From: Styela clava
Lineage: Eukaryota > Chordata > Ascidiacea > Stolidobranchia > Styelidae
Direction: 5' to 3'
Assembly: GCF_964204865.1 (NCBI RefSeq)
Contig: NC_135262.1
Coordinates: 11,780,001-11,844,000 of the forward strand
DNA: 64,000 nucleotides
Under the pieces are notes generated by a model. It was not told the origin of the DNA. It worked only from the letters and a program-made list of their open reading frames with translations, and searched no databases. The position numbers were made by a program, and so were the translations under genes. Positions 35,481-49,200 of the stretch are shown in pieces. Position 1 is the first letter of the stretch; each line of letters begins with the position of its first letter.

Positions 35481-36362
35481 CAGTGTTCTTCAACCTTTTT
35501 GTTATTGTGGAACCCCTGATAAAATTTTTCGTTTTTTATGGAACCCCAATCAGAATTGAAAAAAAAACACGAAATACTCGTAACACGAAAAGCTGAACAA
35601 CAACTCTATTTTGTAGTATATACTCTCTCTAGTCTCGAGCAATATTCACAGATCCTGAGTAATTCAATAAATAGTCTTGCTGCACACTAACACAAATATA
35701 TTTCTGTAACGTTTCGTCTGACCAAGGTCAAATTTCATCAGACATACATATTTCAACTAAAGCAAGAATGTTAACTTATATTCCCAAATTGCTATTCTTG
35801 CTTTAGTTGAAATATGTATGTCTGAGGAAGTTTGACCTTGGTCAGACGAAAGGTTACAGAAATATATTTGTGTTAGTGTGCAGCAAGACTATTTATCGAA
35901 TCACTCAGGATAGTTATCTTCACTCTTGCTACAGCATCCTTGCATTATATGCATATGGATCCACCGACGCAAAAGAATAGAAAACGAAAAAGTAGTTGGT
36001 CTTGTAGAAACCCAATCAATATCTACATACTTTGAACATCATGTAACTATGGTGCAACAATAGCGTTCTTGTAAGTTGCATAACAATGACTAAAGTAACG
36101 AAACAACCGAAAATATTTCTGTTTTGTCTATTAACTGCACTGTGACTAAACCTCCTGTTTAACGAATTGGCCTACTTGGAGTTTGGATGAGACACGGTGG
36201 TCTAAAAATATTCATAATGACGCATCAACATGCTGAAGCAAAAATGACTTTCCATGAAAAAGAAAAACGCGGAACCCGTGAGGAACCCTATAAACTCACG
36301 GAACCCCACTGCATGTATTGCGGAACCCTAGGGTTCCGCGTAACCCCTGCTGAAGAGCACTG
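35481..36362. mobile_element. hAT-type element with perfect 8-bp target-site duplication, 882 bp
   Basis: Termini cagtgttcttcaaccttttt and taacccctgctgaagagcactg-type end (last bases gaagagcactg) are inverted repeats. The flanks are identical: ttctagat at 35473-35480 and at 36363-36370. Subterminal regions share ggaacccc/ggttccg motifs (tggaacccctgataaaa at the left, gaaccccac and ggaaccctagggttccgcg at the right). No intact transposase. The element carries a 118-bp-arm hairpin. Confidence 0.9.
35652..35911. repeat. Large near-perfect hairpin inside the hAT element
   Basis: Arms 35652-35769 and 35794-35911 (118 nt each) with a 24-nt loop. Examples: aataaatagtcttgctgcac pairs with gcagcaagactattt, tctgaccaaggtcaa pairs with ttgaccttggtcaga, and caactaaagcaagaat pairs with attcttgctttagttg. 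Only scattered mismatches are visible. It looks like a foldback element nested within the hAT element, or the core from which the element grew. Confidence 0.85.
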
Positions 36363-36632
36363 TTCTAGATGTTGTTATATATATATGTAGAAAAATATTG
36401 TGCTTGAGATTTTTGTATGAAGTTTGATATTTTCAAACTCTCTCGATAGTATTTTCAAAATGTAGGTCACGATGAAAATAGTTTCATGACTCATTTGAAC
36501 AAATAGTTAATATATTATTATTGTGGGTGATGATTCGGAAATGTTCAGGTTTCTTCTGAGCTTCAATATAGGAAAGGATCTAGGATAATTTTTTTGAAAA
36601 TATCTTTTGCCTACATATTTTTTACAACATAG

Positions 36633-36865
36633 ATTATACAAGGAACTGCAACCCAGTGTTACGTCCGAATGAGAGTGATATAATTAACATATATTTACCA
36701 GAATATGAAGATGTCTCTGATATATTATATGTATTCACAATTAAACTGCCAATGCAAAATCGTGAAAAACATCCAAGTGAAATTGCCAGATCTAAGGCCA
36801 GTATGCTCCAACTAATTGCCAACCAAGAAGCGAAACAGATAACTAACTGTACAAGTTGTGCATAA
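36633..36865 (+). CDS. Possible exon downstream of the clusterin-like gene
   Basis: After a plausible acceptor (tttacaacatag) the phase-1 frame is open to a TAA at 36863-36865. It includes NCNPVLRPNESDIINIY, DILYVFTIKLPMQN and ASMLQLIANQEAKQITNC. The pattern of a beta strand ending in KLP, then a charged turn and a helix, recalls the clusterin C-terminal segment. Exon 11 of that gene ends in phase 1, so it could be an alternative last exon, or a leftover of a second clusterin copy. The evidence is phase, acceptor and weak resemblance only. Confidence 0.3.
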
Positions 36866-38304
36866 TTTAAATGGTTCACATTTTATATGTGAAAAACTCT
36901 TTTTAATTCACACAGATAAATGTCGGCTACTCTAACACGCCAAATATAATTTATAAATTAGTTCTAGTGTGAAAGAAAAGGAGGCAACCAAAAGTTGGAG
37001 TTGTTTTTACAGTTTTATTTCACTTAGCTTTAAAATTTGTCAATAATATTCAGTCAGAATATAAAACATAGTCCATTTATGGACAGGTATTTCATCTGCC
37101 ATCATGGACCATATAACAGTACATAACAGTAACCATATAACAGTACATTTGGTCCTATAGTTTGGAACTAAACTCAGACCATGTGGCATATATGCTTGTC
37201 GAGAGAAAACAGCAAAACAAAAAAAATCCATGATTGTTATTTTTCATTTTTTATTCTGCAATATTAAATTATTTATGTGTTTATGGGCATTAGGTAAACT
37301 GATGATCTTGAAGATTCGAGACATTTTTTTCTCTGTCAGTAGACCAGGATATAAGCATTTTAAATTTATTTGGTGACAGAACGCAGCTACTCCAGAGCAT
37401 ATGTTTTGCAGAAGATGATGCTTAGTTTAAAATAAGGTAAAAGATTGAAGGTGAAATAGAGACAAAGAAAAAATTTTACTCGGCTGGTATTTTTGGCACA
37501 GAAAATAGAAAAAAATGCATAGAGATACATCGGCTACATTTCATATTTTATGATCAGGCTCGATGTCTATCTCTCATTTGTTTCATGATACATTGCTTGC
37601 ACCAGATAGATTTAGTGTAGTTATCTGAGGTGGAGAGAGAAGCAACGATTTATTAGAAGTTGCTAGTAATACGGCTCTGAAAGTTTACTTTAGTCGGAAG
37701 CTATATTTTTTCTTTGTTTTCTACGTTTTTTTCTATAAAATGTAAGTTAAAAACAAGGATCAATGGGGAGTAGTTCGTATTATGCATTTTTTTGTACGAT
37801 GAGGCCTGATATCAAAATCTAGCATGAATTTGTGGTGTATGTTCGCTTTAATTTCACATTAGCTTATCAATGTCATCCCATTGGGTTGGAATTTTCCCGC
37901 GAGAACGTGTAATATACCGCATTAGAAAAGCGTAACAAATTTCCATGTCGGAAGCCGTAAAATTGTAGGCATTTAACGAATATCCCACTGCGACATGGTC
38001 GAAAAAATATTTTCGGTGATATTCATGCATTTTTAACTCTTATAATCAATTAATTATGCAAAAATTTGGTGAATATGGGTTGTAAAAATGACCTTTTGTT
38101 TATGTGAATTATAGTTACAGTTAACATTATGATTTCGCAAATTCTAAGGCACTATATGACCATGATGATCATATTTCTTTGCTGTTATAAAATACAATAA
38201 TTATAAATATGCAATAATTACAATAATGTAATGAAATAGCATAAAAAATTCTAATAATTGTAAAATTGGTAGCTTTTCCCTTATCTAATATTTGTGCTGT
38301 GTAG
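36866..38304. other. No gene seen
   Basis: AT-rich sequence. A short direct repeat, accatataacagtacat, occurs twice around 37108-37148. No exon supported. Confidence 0.4.
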
Positions 38305-38500
38305 GGTGTTTATTGTTTGGGATTTCCAATTATTTCACTCCACGACCATTGCCAAGTTTTCATTGTCAAACGTCAAAGTACGGATGCCATATTGTAGCCA
38401 AGGGCAAATTTGTAACCGACGCGGCAGGTGGTCAGCGTGTATCTCGAGTGACGTTGGAGTACTCAGCTTAGCTTGTGTCGATGTAGAAAACAAACCCTGA
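38305..38500 (+). CDS. Isolated candidate exon, cysteine-containing
   Basis: After an acceptor-like gctgtgtag, the frame runs to a TGA and includes MPYCSQGQICNRRGRWSACI and LACVDVENKP. Base composition is higher in G and C than its surroundings. The opposite strand is open too (77 codons), so the frame choice is unsure. No start exon or family was recognised. It could be the last exon of a small secreted peptide or chance. Confidence 0.2.
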
Positions 38501-38568
38501 TTATTGTACAGTTTGTTGTCTTCCTGGAACTTGGATGGGTACAGGCCAAGTGTTTGTAAGAGACGCAA

Positions 38569-41500
38569 ACTATCTAAGATACGTCACATTGTACTTATCT
38601 GTGTACATATACATATATAGTTTTATTTTTTTACCGGATAGTAATCGAAAAATCTATATGACCTGAACTGCTAATTGAACTTGATTACAGGTTACAAAAT
38701 GAATAGAAAAATAAATAAACGACAGACTTGGGTAGCGTGTTCGTGCGCTGGGTAACAATTAGCAGCTAATCACGGATAACGCAGAAGCATTTGTGTTAAT
38801 TAAAGCACAATGTGAGACTAATTATACGGACAACACAAAGGATCTAATCATATTCGTTGTGGTTGTTTGTTGGTAATATGATTAGCATTCAAGATGTGTA
38901 ATTGAATGGCACCACGTAAATTATTATTATGAAAAAGTAGGCCTATTTTTACCTCATTATTTTTATTTTTGAGTGATAACTGGTTTCCAGGTGTTCTATT
39001 TTCATGTTTCCAAAACACTATTAAAGTTAAGGGTAATTCACACATAACATTTTAAAACAAGGATTTGTCAAAACCATGATAATCGGGTGAATTTTCAAGT
39101 AGTTTTACGTTCAGAACCCATCCTGCCAGAGACAAAAGGTTTACATAGGATTTAATAGTTATATATTCATCTTGCCTCTGAATATTCTTGAAGTTATATT
39201 GCAAGTCGCATTTCAATCTGAGTTGAATCTTCTAAAATTATATAGTCTGTTTGTTTAAGGCCAATTATGATCTCGTCTCGCGAGCTTTTTTGGTGATGAT
39301 ATTCAGATAGGTTGTCGGTTAAGTGACCCATAATTCGAGCCTGTCTTGCTTGTCATGATCGTATCGAGTCTGAGTGTCTCATTAATATTAATAAAGGTCG
39401 CCTCAAAATCTTTATTTTTTAAATTTTTATTTGAGAGCTTTGAGAATTGCGAGTTTGGACTGCATATATCGTACTCTGGCAAATTGTGTTTGACTCAAAA
39501 CAAAAACAAAAAATGTGTAAAAATATATAACAGAGTACGCATAACATTGAAGCAAAGAAAACCAAGGATTACATATTGTATTGTGATCAATGGATCGGTT
39601 CATACTAAATGAAAAAAATAACGTCGTCGAAATTTCTTGTAAATGATAGAGTTAAAGCATTCTACATACAGACAAAATAATATGAATTTGGGCTTACAAC
39701 TGTGGTATTAATTTCGATATTATTTGGCAGAGAAATCATATTTTATAAATAATTGTTCTGGTCAAATTTTTACAAATTAAATCGACAATATAGTCCAGAT
39801 TGAAGTCTGTTATCAAAATAATATTGTACGTTGATCTCTGCTTATCAAACACATGTTCATCTCAAGCGGCCCGTTGACAAAAGTGCTAACGCGATTACGT
39901 TCACGCCTGATTAAAATAACATTCTTCAAATCTGTCAACAACTAATCATATTTAATGCCTAATTAAGACATCGATTGCGCAGATAAGCGTAAAGATGTAA
40001 GACAAATAACGGTAGTTCACGAAATAAACATTCAATATGTGGTACGTATATTTCCCATCGGTCACTTGACATCAATTTCGGCTGCTTTAGCATTTTATAA
40101 GATGTTGTTAAATCTTTAAAAGTTCATTTTTTTCACAAACATATGATTTTGTATAAAAACCGTCATGTTTATCATTAAGTTGTCAACCGGCTCGCATTTT
40201 GAAATCAAGAATCTTCAAGATCAAGTTTTATACTGCATAAATAATGAAATCTAATTCATTTCTATTTAATTTAAAGCACTGAGAGCTGCAATGGCAAACT
40301 ATTTAATCTTTTAGGCAGTGTACGCGATCTGTTTAACAGAGTTGACGACTTAGAGTTGCGGTTTGAAAATAAGAATAATATGTTGATTTCAACTCAAACC
40401 CAATTGATTTCGGCTCTTTCATTTTAAACCTAGCTCCGCAGTGCAAGTTATGCATATATGTGATATATGTATTATATTTAACATGTTCTAATGACTCAAA
40501 TAGGTCCAGCTGGTATATGTTAAAATAATCATTTACATTAGCGTTTGTCAAGTTTTTTGCTCGTGCGGCGTCAAGTTATCAGGGAAAAAACTCACGGCGT
40601 ACTTACACGACAAAAAGAATACTGCTGACCTCGAATAAAACTCAATTTTGTGATTGTTAATGGGTAAATTATGTCTCTAAAATTGTGAACATGTAGGCCC
40701 AACGAATAAAGGGAAAAGGTCAACTCTTCTTTTTCATCTCTGCCTGATTTTCCTTTGAAATCTAAAATAACCACTCATGCAGATCACAAAATTTCAGCAA
40801 GTAGTGTCTACCTTGATTGTTACGTAACAGCTACGTAATACTAAAGATGGACACTACGCAACAGAAAATAAATGTCATAGAAAGGTAAAATGAATTGGTT
40901 GTTCCATATACACAGCATTTAAAATAAGAAACAAGAAAACTTATATAATAACTACAATATGCAATATTTCCAATCATATATTAGTTATGTTAATTTTCGC
41001 GGCCTACTTAGAAAATCTCCCCTCTTTGGAACCTCTGATTTACATGATAGAATAACATGTGGGCTACATCATATTGTCTCATGTATTTACTCTTTAGAAA
41101 TATTCCAAGAAAGGTTCTTTGAAATCTTACCAAACGTATTAGTTTCATGTTTCAAATTTGTTTGTTCGCGGAATCATTGAAGTAATAAAATTGCAGTTAA
41201 AGATAATTATAAATCGCTTCTTCAAACAAGTAATTATCTTTCATGTTCCCCAAGCAATGAAATATTGCACGATACACAGGAAGGAGAAATAGAATTAGAA
41301 ACACATTGGAAGTGTCATTTCCTTTACGAAACGTGTGTGAATGTTTACATGATTTTGTAAATTTGCTCTCCAAGATTTGATATTGGGAAATGAATAAAAA
41401 AAAAAGAATCGCGTAATTGATTAATTCGAATTCGCAAATGATTGTTCGTAAATCTTTGTATGAATCAGAAATTTAAAATATTTTTATACTTTGCACCAAA

Positions 41501-44500
41501 AGCGACTAACTTCAGTTTAATTGAAAGAAAGTCTCTTACTAGCGCGTAAATTAAAATTTACTATCATATTAATGGATTTTGCGTTATTGGCGTTGGCAGC
41601 TTGTTAAATACACCAAAGCAACACAAATTGCTTGCTTGTAGGTTGTCGGTTCATTTAGAAAACTATTTGAACAAAAAAATTATTTAATTTTCATTATCAT
41701 TCAATCTTATCTATGTCATATGGATTGTTTATGCAAAGAATTCCTTTGACAACAGACTACCATCTGGTATTTGAATGCAGTAAAACGTCGCTTCGTGGAT
41801 GCTTTCGTTCTTGGTTTATATTTGAATCCCATGAGATATGCATTTGGGTTTCTTTTTATACTAATATAAATATTAAGCTTACATAAATATACTTGAATAA
41901 TATTATTGAAATTTTTGAAAACAAAAATCACTAAACTATAATATGACGCCATAAGAAGTCCAAAATTTTGTTTGTAGTTGGCCATGCTTGTAACGAATCT
42001 GTATTTATTATAAAATATAACTGTATGTTGCATTTATTTCTGATTTGTATTTCCAAAGGATCGTTCGGGGTCATTGCACTGTACATTTTCATAAAATATT
42101 ATTACAGATATTCTTGGAAAACGCATTTGTATATTGGGCATATAAAATTATTACCCCTCGAATATGATTCTCTCAACATACATATTATTAATCAATCAAT
42201 TAGCACGATAATTAGCACTCTAGATGTTATTTTAATATGACAATCTTTCTGCAAACATCGAGGCAATCAAATAAATTACCGGGTGCGTAGACGAGGTTTA
42301 AAATGGAGTGCACGCAGAACATGCATTCGAGTTGTAAGCGTGTGCGTAAGACCCACAAATCGGATTTCTTCAAGGGTTCTTCGTTATTCACGTGCTCATG
42401 TGGATTATAAACAGTTGTCATGCGGAGTTGTTCAGGTTAATCGTTTGTCTTCTTTTTATAACAGAGTAGTGTATTATTCAATGCACAAGCAGAGAAGACT
42501 TTGGGTTATTCTAAGTGTTACATTTAGCTGTGCGTTGCATAAATGAAATATTATTGAAGTGTAGCAAAATTTTTAATTTAGAGCGACAACATTAGCTTAG
42601 CTTGTGCAATGATTACATGGGAATGAATATTCGAATATTTACAATATGTGTAAACAATATGTTGCAAACTCAGATTCTAGTATGGAAATTTGCAACTTCG
42701 TCATTGGAATCAGTCAGAAGTCTGGACGTTTTTGAGGAAATTTAAAATCAGAGGTAATATTTTTAAATTAGACAGGTGAGAAATGCACAGTCAAAATAAT
42801 CAAAGACTACTTCAGTACTTATTGCTCTTTTCCAAAATTTCAGCTATTGTATACAGTTAGCTTCTTGAGCAAATAATTCACCTTTTTGCTTTGCTACATA
42901 ACAAAATTTTAGGAAAATATATAACGCTTGAATAATAAAATATATTGCAAGTTTGACATATTCATTAATAATTTAATATTTTAAATGTTCAATGTAATGG
43001 CAGATGTAAACATGCAAACAAAATAACGGAAATTATGCGGTTACAAATAGAGACATAACGAACAAAACAAGTAGCCTTAAAACCGTAATTAATTATACAA
43101 AACATACAAAATTCTGTACCATTTACGTGTGCCGCATTCGAACTATGCCAGAATTTAAATTTGAATCAAAGCCAGAAAATGCACCAGAATAGTATTCGAT
43201 ATCAGTGAAATACTGACTTCTGACGAAGAAATAAAATTGGATGCCATCGTTTTTTTTTCCAGGACAAATTAGATATATATTTTCCAAAATTTTAGTAAGA
43301 GATAAATTAAAATAGTTAAATACGTTAGTCCTGGCGACCATCACAATTGCAAGGGATTTCAGGTTTATTTTCAAGTTTAAAATAAACTTTTTTGTGGAAT
43401 TCGGTGAAAATGATAATATTTATATTTCTTTTAAGGTAAACAAAAATGCGCGACATCTGCTTTCTATAAACCGTTATGCATTTCCCAGCAGGAATTATAT
43501 TTACAGCGTGCCACATAGAGCAGGCGCACAAACATCCGTATCCTCTGATATGTGTTTGTTCTTCGCTAATACCAGATTGAATGATATTAAATCCCGTAAT
43601 CCTTCATACACGCTTTGTTTGTTGATTAATATATCTATATAATATGATACCCAGTCTGCAGCTAAACAGATATAATTTAGTCATAGGCTTTGCGGTTGTT
43701 AGACTTTATTCCGAAACACTTGGAAAGAGACACTAAAAAGAGAAGCATCGTATATTGAACATGAAGAAACCGTGGCGAGATTGACGTAGTTTAGCGAGGT
43801 CGTTATTTTCAGCATCTATTGAATTAAAATCTGTTTGTAACTGACTCCGGGAATTTTGGCAGTGTAGTTGGTTATCAAGGCTGTTTAAGTAAGTCATCAG
43901 GATTCAATCTTGGATTCAGTTTGAATCAACTTGGATTTAACAATTTAATAGGTAAGTCATGGCGAACTAGAAAAAATTGCCAGTATGTAATAACAAGTCG
44001 TAAATGTGCGAAACGATGATTAACTTCGTGCTCAGCTGTAGGATAGCATGATTTCATTTTTTGAGTTTCATTTAAATTGTCCAGTCATTTATCAACGCAC
44101 AAAAAGTAGATTAATCAGGTCAGTGCTTTTACTCAAACCAATGTACAGCAATCCTCAATTTATATATTGACCTTGCCTATTCAAAGATGCCTTGATGAGA
44201 ATATATTTGACAAGAATGTCATATAAGCAGAATAATTCAATTATGCATTGAAGCGAGAATACATTTTATTCCTGCGCCCATGGAGTTGATCAGATCAGAC
44301 AGAAAATCTATTGAAAGTCTGGGATGCCAAAGTATAATCTTCAAGTGGAAAGGGTTTACTAATTATAAGAAGCAGCATAATAAGTTTTAAAGCGCAATAT
44401 TGAATGCCATAATTCCATTAGTCAAATTTATGTAAAATTGAGGCCGAGATTAAACAGAGCGTTTTATTATGGACTTATGTATGTACGTTGAGTATGGAGA

Positions 44501-44730
44501 ATACAGTTACATATTTAGGTAATTTTTTCGGCATGATGACCATAATTGCAGATCTTTTGGACAGTTAGTCATACAGAGTTGAACCAAATAGAAATTGATG
44601 TTATCTTTTTTTTTACAATTATATACTATTCAATTCAACAGGTATCGTTCTACAAGAATCATGCCCCTTCATAATCAACGTATATTGTTACCTAATAATA
44701 TTTACGTTTGCTTTACAGATATACTTCAAA
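38569..44730. other. Gene-poor stretch of about 6 kb
   Basis: Several short frames occur (for example 41716-42033 minus and 43394-43642 plus), but none has exon-like borders, family resemblance or coding-like composition. I saw no transposon ends or tandem arrays. An acceptor-like ttgctttacag just before 44719 suggests that a 5' non-coding exon of the protocadherin gene may lie upstream. Confidence 0.4.
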
Positions 44731-46172
44731 ATGCCACCATATTTTTTAAAAATATATGTACTATTATATGTAATTTTTAACTTTCGTTTATGCGTTTCAT
44801 CACCTCCAAAGATAAAATTGGATTTACATGTCGAAGAAGAAACAATGCGAGGTAAAAAGCAGTTAGTTGCTGAAGTTGGTTAGAATTATTTAAGTAGAAG
44901 AGTGAAATGGCTATTCCTATATTTATTTATATTTACCCTTATTTCAAAATGCTTTCACTCATACATCTTGCTATGGGACTATTGTTGCGAGTTCATGGCA
45001 TCTCTGTAAATTTTAATTCATTCGAAATTATTGTTCATAGCGACGTAAAATCAGACCGAATAATACCGTGTTGCATCATTAACGAGAGCCAATGACGGAA
45101 AATTTGTGAAAATAATTTTGACAGTGTTGTGAATTTGTGCCCAGTAGAGGGTGAAATTCTAAATATATCTACGTTAAAAATTTCGTACATTTTTCAATAA
45201 AACAATACTACAATTCTTATTATACCTGAAATCGTTGCCGAGTAATTCAAAATTACATTTACCAAGGTCATAAATTTATGCTACCCTATAAGAGAATCGA
45301 TTACTTCTAATTTGATATTGTTACTGCAAAACAAGCAATGCGATCCCTTTAATTACAAACTATATAATATTTTTAATTTCAAACAAAAATAAATTTGATT
45401 TGGTTCATCATTATTCGAGAATTATTTCCATCAGTGGTCAGCAATATATATCAGCTTCCCAAATCATCGCAGACGTCTTTTGGTTTGTGACTTAAGCTTA
45501 TCTCATTCATTAAAAGGCCAACTCTCTTTATTCAGGACGAATATTGGCAGAAATCGACCCACTTGTCAACAAAGACATTTCCAGTCGAATTAATCGAAAA
45601 TTTAGAATTATTTCACAAAATATTCTGTCGAAAAACACACTAGGAGCAATTGTATCTAACAGAGCAAAGAGAATTGAAGTGCTTAAAATAAATGAAAAAA
45701 CTGGAACTTTGCGTTTATCACAAACAATCGACAGGGAGAAAATTTGTCCATCAAGTGCTGGGAAATGTATGATCAGAGCTCAAGTAAGTTTCTATTTGTA
45801 ACCTAATAATTTATGTGAACCTTGAGGTTTATTTATAGTCACCACATTTCGAAATCGACACTGATCACGTGATTTATCACACAATTTTTATGGTATGATC
45901 GGTTTCACACTATATATAAATATATTTGTGAGCTTTTCATATTTTTCAATTTTAGTTTCCATACAATACATACAACCATATAACATATGATTTATAATCC
46001 AATCACTGATTATTACTTTTAAAATTGAAAAAATAAAAATAAAAACCAGCAACAACTTCTAATATTGAATTCAAGTGAAATACGATTTTGAGCAGTTCTA
46101 CTTGTACTATGTAAAAATTGTGCATCAGTCGTAACTATGAAAACGGTCTGTCTGTCTGTCTGTCTGTCTGCC

Positions 46173-46263
<91 letters not shown>

Positions 46264-49200
46264 ATGTATGTATGTATGTATGTATGTATGTATGTATGTC
46301 TGTTAGATGCACGCGATATCTCACGAAAGCGAGATTAAATCTGCCCCAGATTTCGCATGTGCATTCATCATATCTCGGACCAGAACCCTTATGATTTTGG
46401 ACGAATTATGTCGTATAATTAGCGAGTTATTAATCAATTAGTGATGGGACACAAGTTGTCACTATGGAGTAAAAGCGCTGTTTTGGGGGATCCCCTCACT
46501 TTCGATCGATAAGTCTTCGGTCTCTGACTGATATTCTCGTTCAATTCATTATACACTAAAACATATTGCAAAAATCTCTAAATACTAAAATCTTGAAAAA
46601 ATAAAATATTCATAAATAAATGCCTAATTTTAATTTACAACGTTGTTTTACTCTACAGATTGTTGTTTTACCTCAAAAATATTTTCAACTGATTGAGACT
46701 GACGTCACTATCGATGACGTCAATGATAATACACCTACATTCCCACATGAAATTTTACACCTGAATGTATCAGAGAATTGGTCACTGGGTGAAGTTATTA
46801 ACTTGGACTCGTTTCAGGCAAAAGACAACGACATTGGTAAGATATATTTTTAAATTAACACAATAAAACTACAGAAAGTTCAAATAATAAGAGGTTACTA
46901 AAATATAAATTGTATTTCAAATTAAATCAGTATTATGATCAGAAATAAAATTGCTGTACACGATGATCTTTTGTAAATGCAAGGGTGTGAAATATTGTAG
47001 CAAATTTACCATTCATTTTATTACTTATGGTGTATACAAGGTCCAAGTATGATCATCAAATAATGCGTGATTCAATAAACTGTAGCTGTCAAGCCTAATA
47101 TGTGCGAATAAAAGCATTATTTAATAATACTAACTCGCTATTGAAGCATTGGATCATGTGTCTTTTTATGTCGTCACAGCTTACGACATTTCATCACAAT
47201 CAAGTATTTTTTTATTTCAAACGTTTTTTTTTATTATCAGGTAACAATTCAAAATTGGAGTATTCACTCTCACCAAATCCTTACTTTGAGTTGAAACATT
47301 TTATTGACAACAAAAATTCTTCCCACCTGCAGTTATTCCTGTTAAGAAAACTTGGTAAGTCATAATGAAATTTTATGATTAATGCTATTCTGAAAAATAT
47401 GATTTTTACTCATGTTTTATTTTATTCGTAGATTATGAAGACAACCCAGTCATAGAAATGAAAATTGTAGCTTCTGATCTTGGAATTCCTTCACTTAGAG
47501 GAGGAATGGATCTCAAAATACTCGTTCTCGATGTTAATGACAATTATCCAGTATTCGAGGAAGAGGTAACCTAAATGCATGTTGTTAATATAATTATTAC
47601 AAAATTTGTAAATATATTCTTTTTCCTCAATAGCTAGATTATCAATTCTTTAATAAATTTCTGATTATCAATTTCTAGGAGTATTCAGCCACACTGAAAG
47701 AAAATGCTTCTCCGCAATCCACAGTAGCGATTCTCCGAGCCCACGATGCTGATAGCGGATTGTTTGGTGCTGTGAGATACTATATTTCTTCAAGAAATAG
47801 TAAAGAAATAAAAAACCTCGTCAGAATAGATGAGATTACAGGAGTAGTGTCGTTAAAAGAAACAACAGACCGAGAAAATCATAATGGGTAAGGTTAAAAA
47901 ATGTGATATTGCAATATTCAAATAAAAAACATTAACGCTGAAAAAGAGTGAACGAATTAGAAAATTTATTGAAATTTATTTAAAGTTGAACGTTTCATAA
48001 ATGCAATAGTCAATAATAGTAGTTCTAAAGACAACCAATAATCATTTATGTTATTTCTCTTTTGATAAATATGACATTTGTATCTAAAATTTACCTGGCA
48101 AATAAGTTGGGGATGAAATAAGTGTATCGTAAGTTGTGCGTGGATTTAGACAATATTTCATTCTCAATTTTGATCTACATCTGTTATTTATTTCTCTAGT
48201 CTTCGCGTCCTAGTTGGTGCAATGGACTTGGATCCCATGAATCCAAAAACAGGGGAAACATGGCTTGTTATTTATCTGGAAGACGTCAACGACAATTCTC
48301 CAACAATAAGTATTGACTTCATTTCTCAACATTCAGAAAAGACAGGTAATATTTTATTGAAAAAAAAAAAACCGTTCAGGTGTATTCAAAACAAACACAA
48401 AAACGAAAAAACAATTAGTTTGGACATTCAGAAGCACAGTATTATTATATATTTTTAGTTATTCAGAATATTTTGCTCAATTTCAGCTTGATTTGCTCAA
48501 TAAATATATTTGACTAAATTCATTGATCTATTCGATTTTTTTTATTCGAATTACAATAATTTATATTAATAACCACGCCTATGAATAATTATTTATGTTT
48601 TAAATTTACACTTTTCTTATTTCACAATTTATCTAGTTTATCTATCGGAATTTTCGCCAAAGGGAACGTACATTGCAAGGGTTTCTGCTACCGATTCTGA
48701 TTCTGGCGACAACGGGAAAGTAAAAATGACTCTCACCACTAAAGTCGAATGCCGAAATTTGAGAGGTAACTGATTAAGTTTTACTGTCTATATCGTTTGA
48801 TTTCTAATTTTTGTTACAATTTTCTAATCATTTCCTCCTACTTGAAAAATATATTTTCAGACGATCATTTTATTTTATCAAGTGGCGGATTCTTGGAAAA
48901 TAATTACTCCTTTGATCGAGAAAGTTGCAGCAAATATAAAATCGTTATAAATGCTTGTGACCATGGAACACCTGAATGGTATATTTAATATTTTAAATAA
49001 TTGTTTCTTGACTGTTATTGAAAAATGTAGCTCATACATTCTGCGATAAAGAAATTCTTCGCGACTTTTGGTCGCGACTTATGAAATGTTTATTGTTTCT
49101 AGTTTTTTATACATGTAAATTATATTTTTATTATCCTCGAGTTGAAACTGTTATTTTTCACCAGGTTCTATTTATTTTGAATTTTTTCCTTTAAATGAGT

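Noticed and set aside
38335-38500. CART-type or insulin-type peptide
   Set aside because: Cysteine number and spacing do not fit either family.
41716-42240. Overlapping 90 to 105-codon frames on both strands
   Set aside because: Composition follows the AT background, with no recognisable motif and no splice context.
46019-46394. Long open frames on both strands across the TGTC repeat
   Set aside because: They are translations of a tetranucleotide microsatellite (CLSV and TDRQ repeats), not genes.
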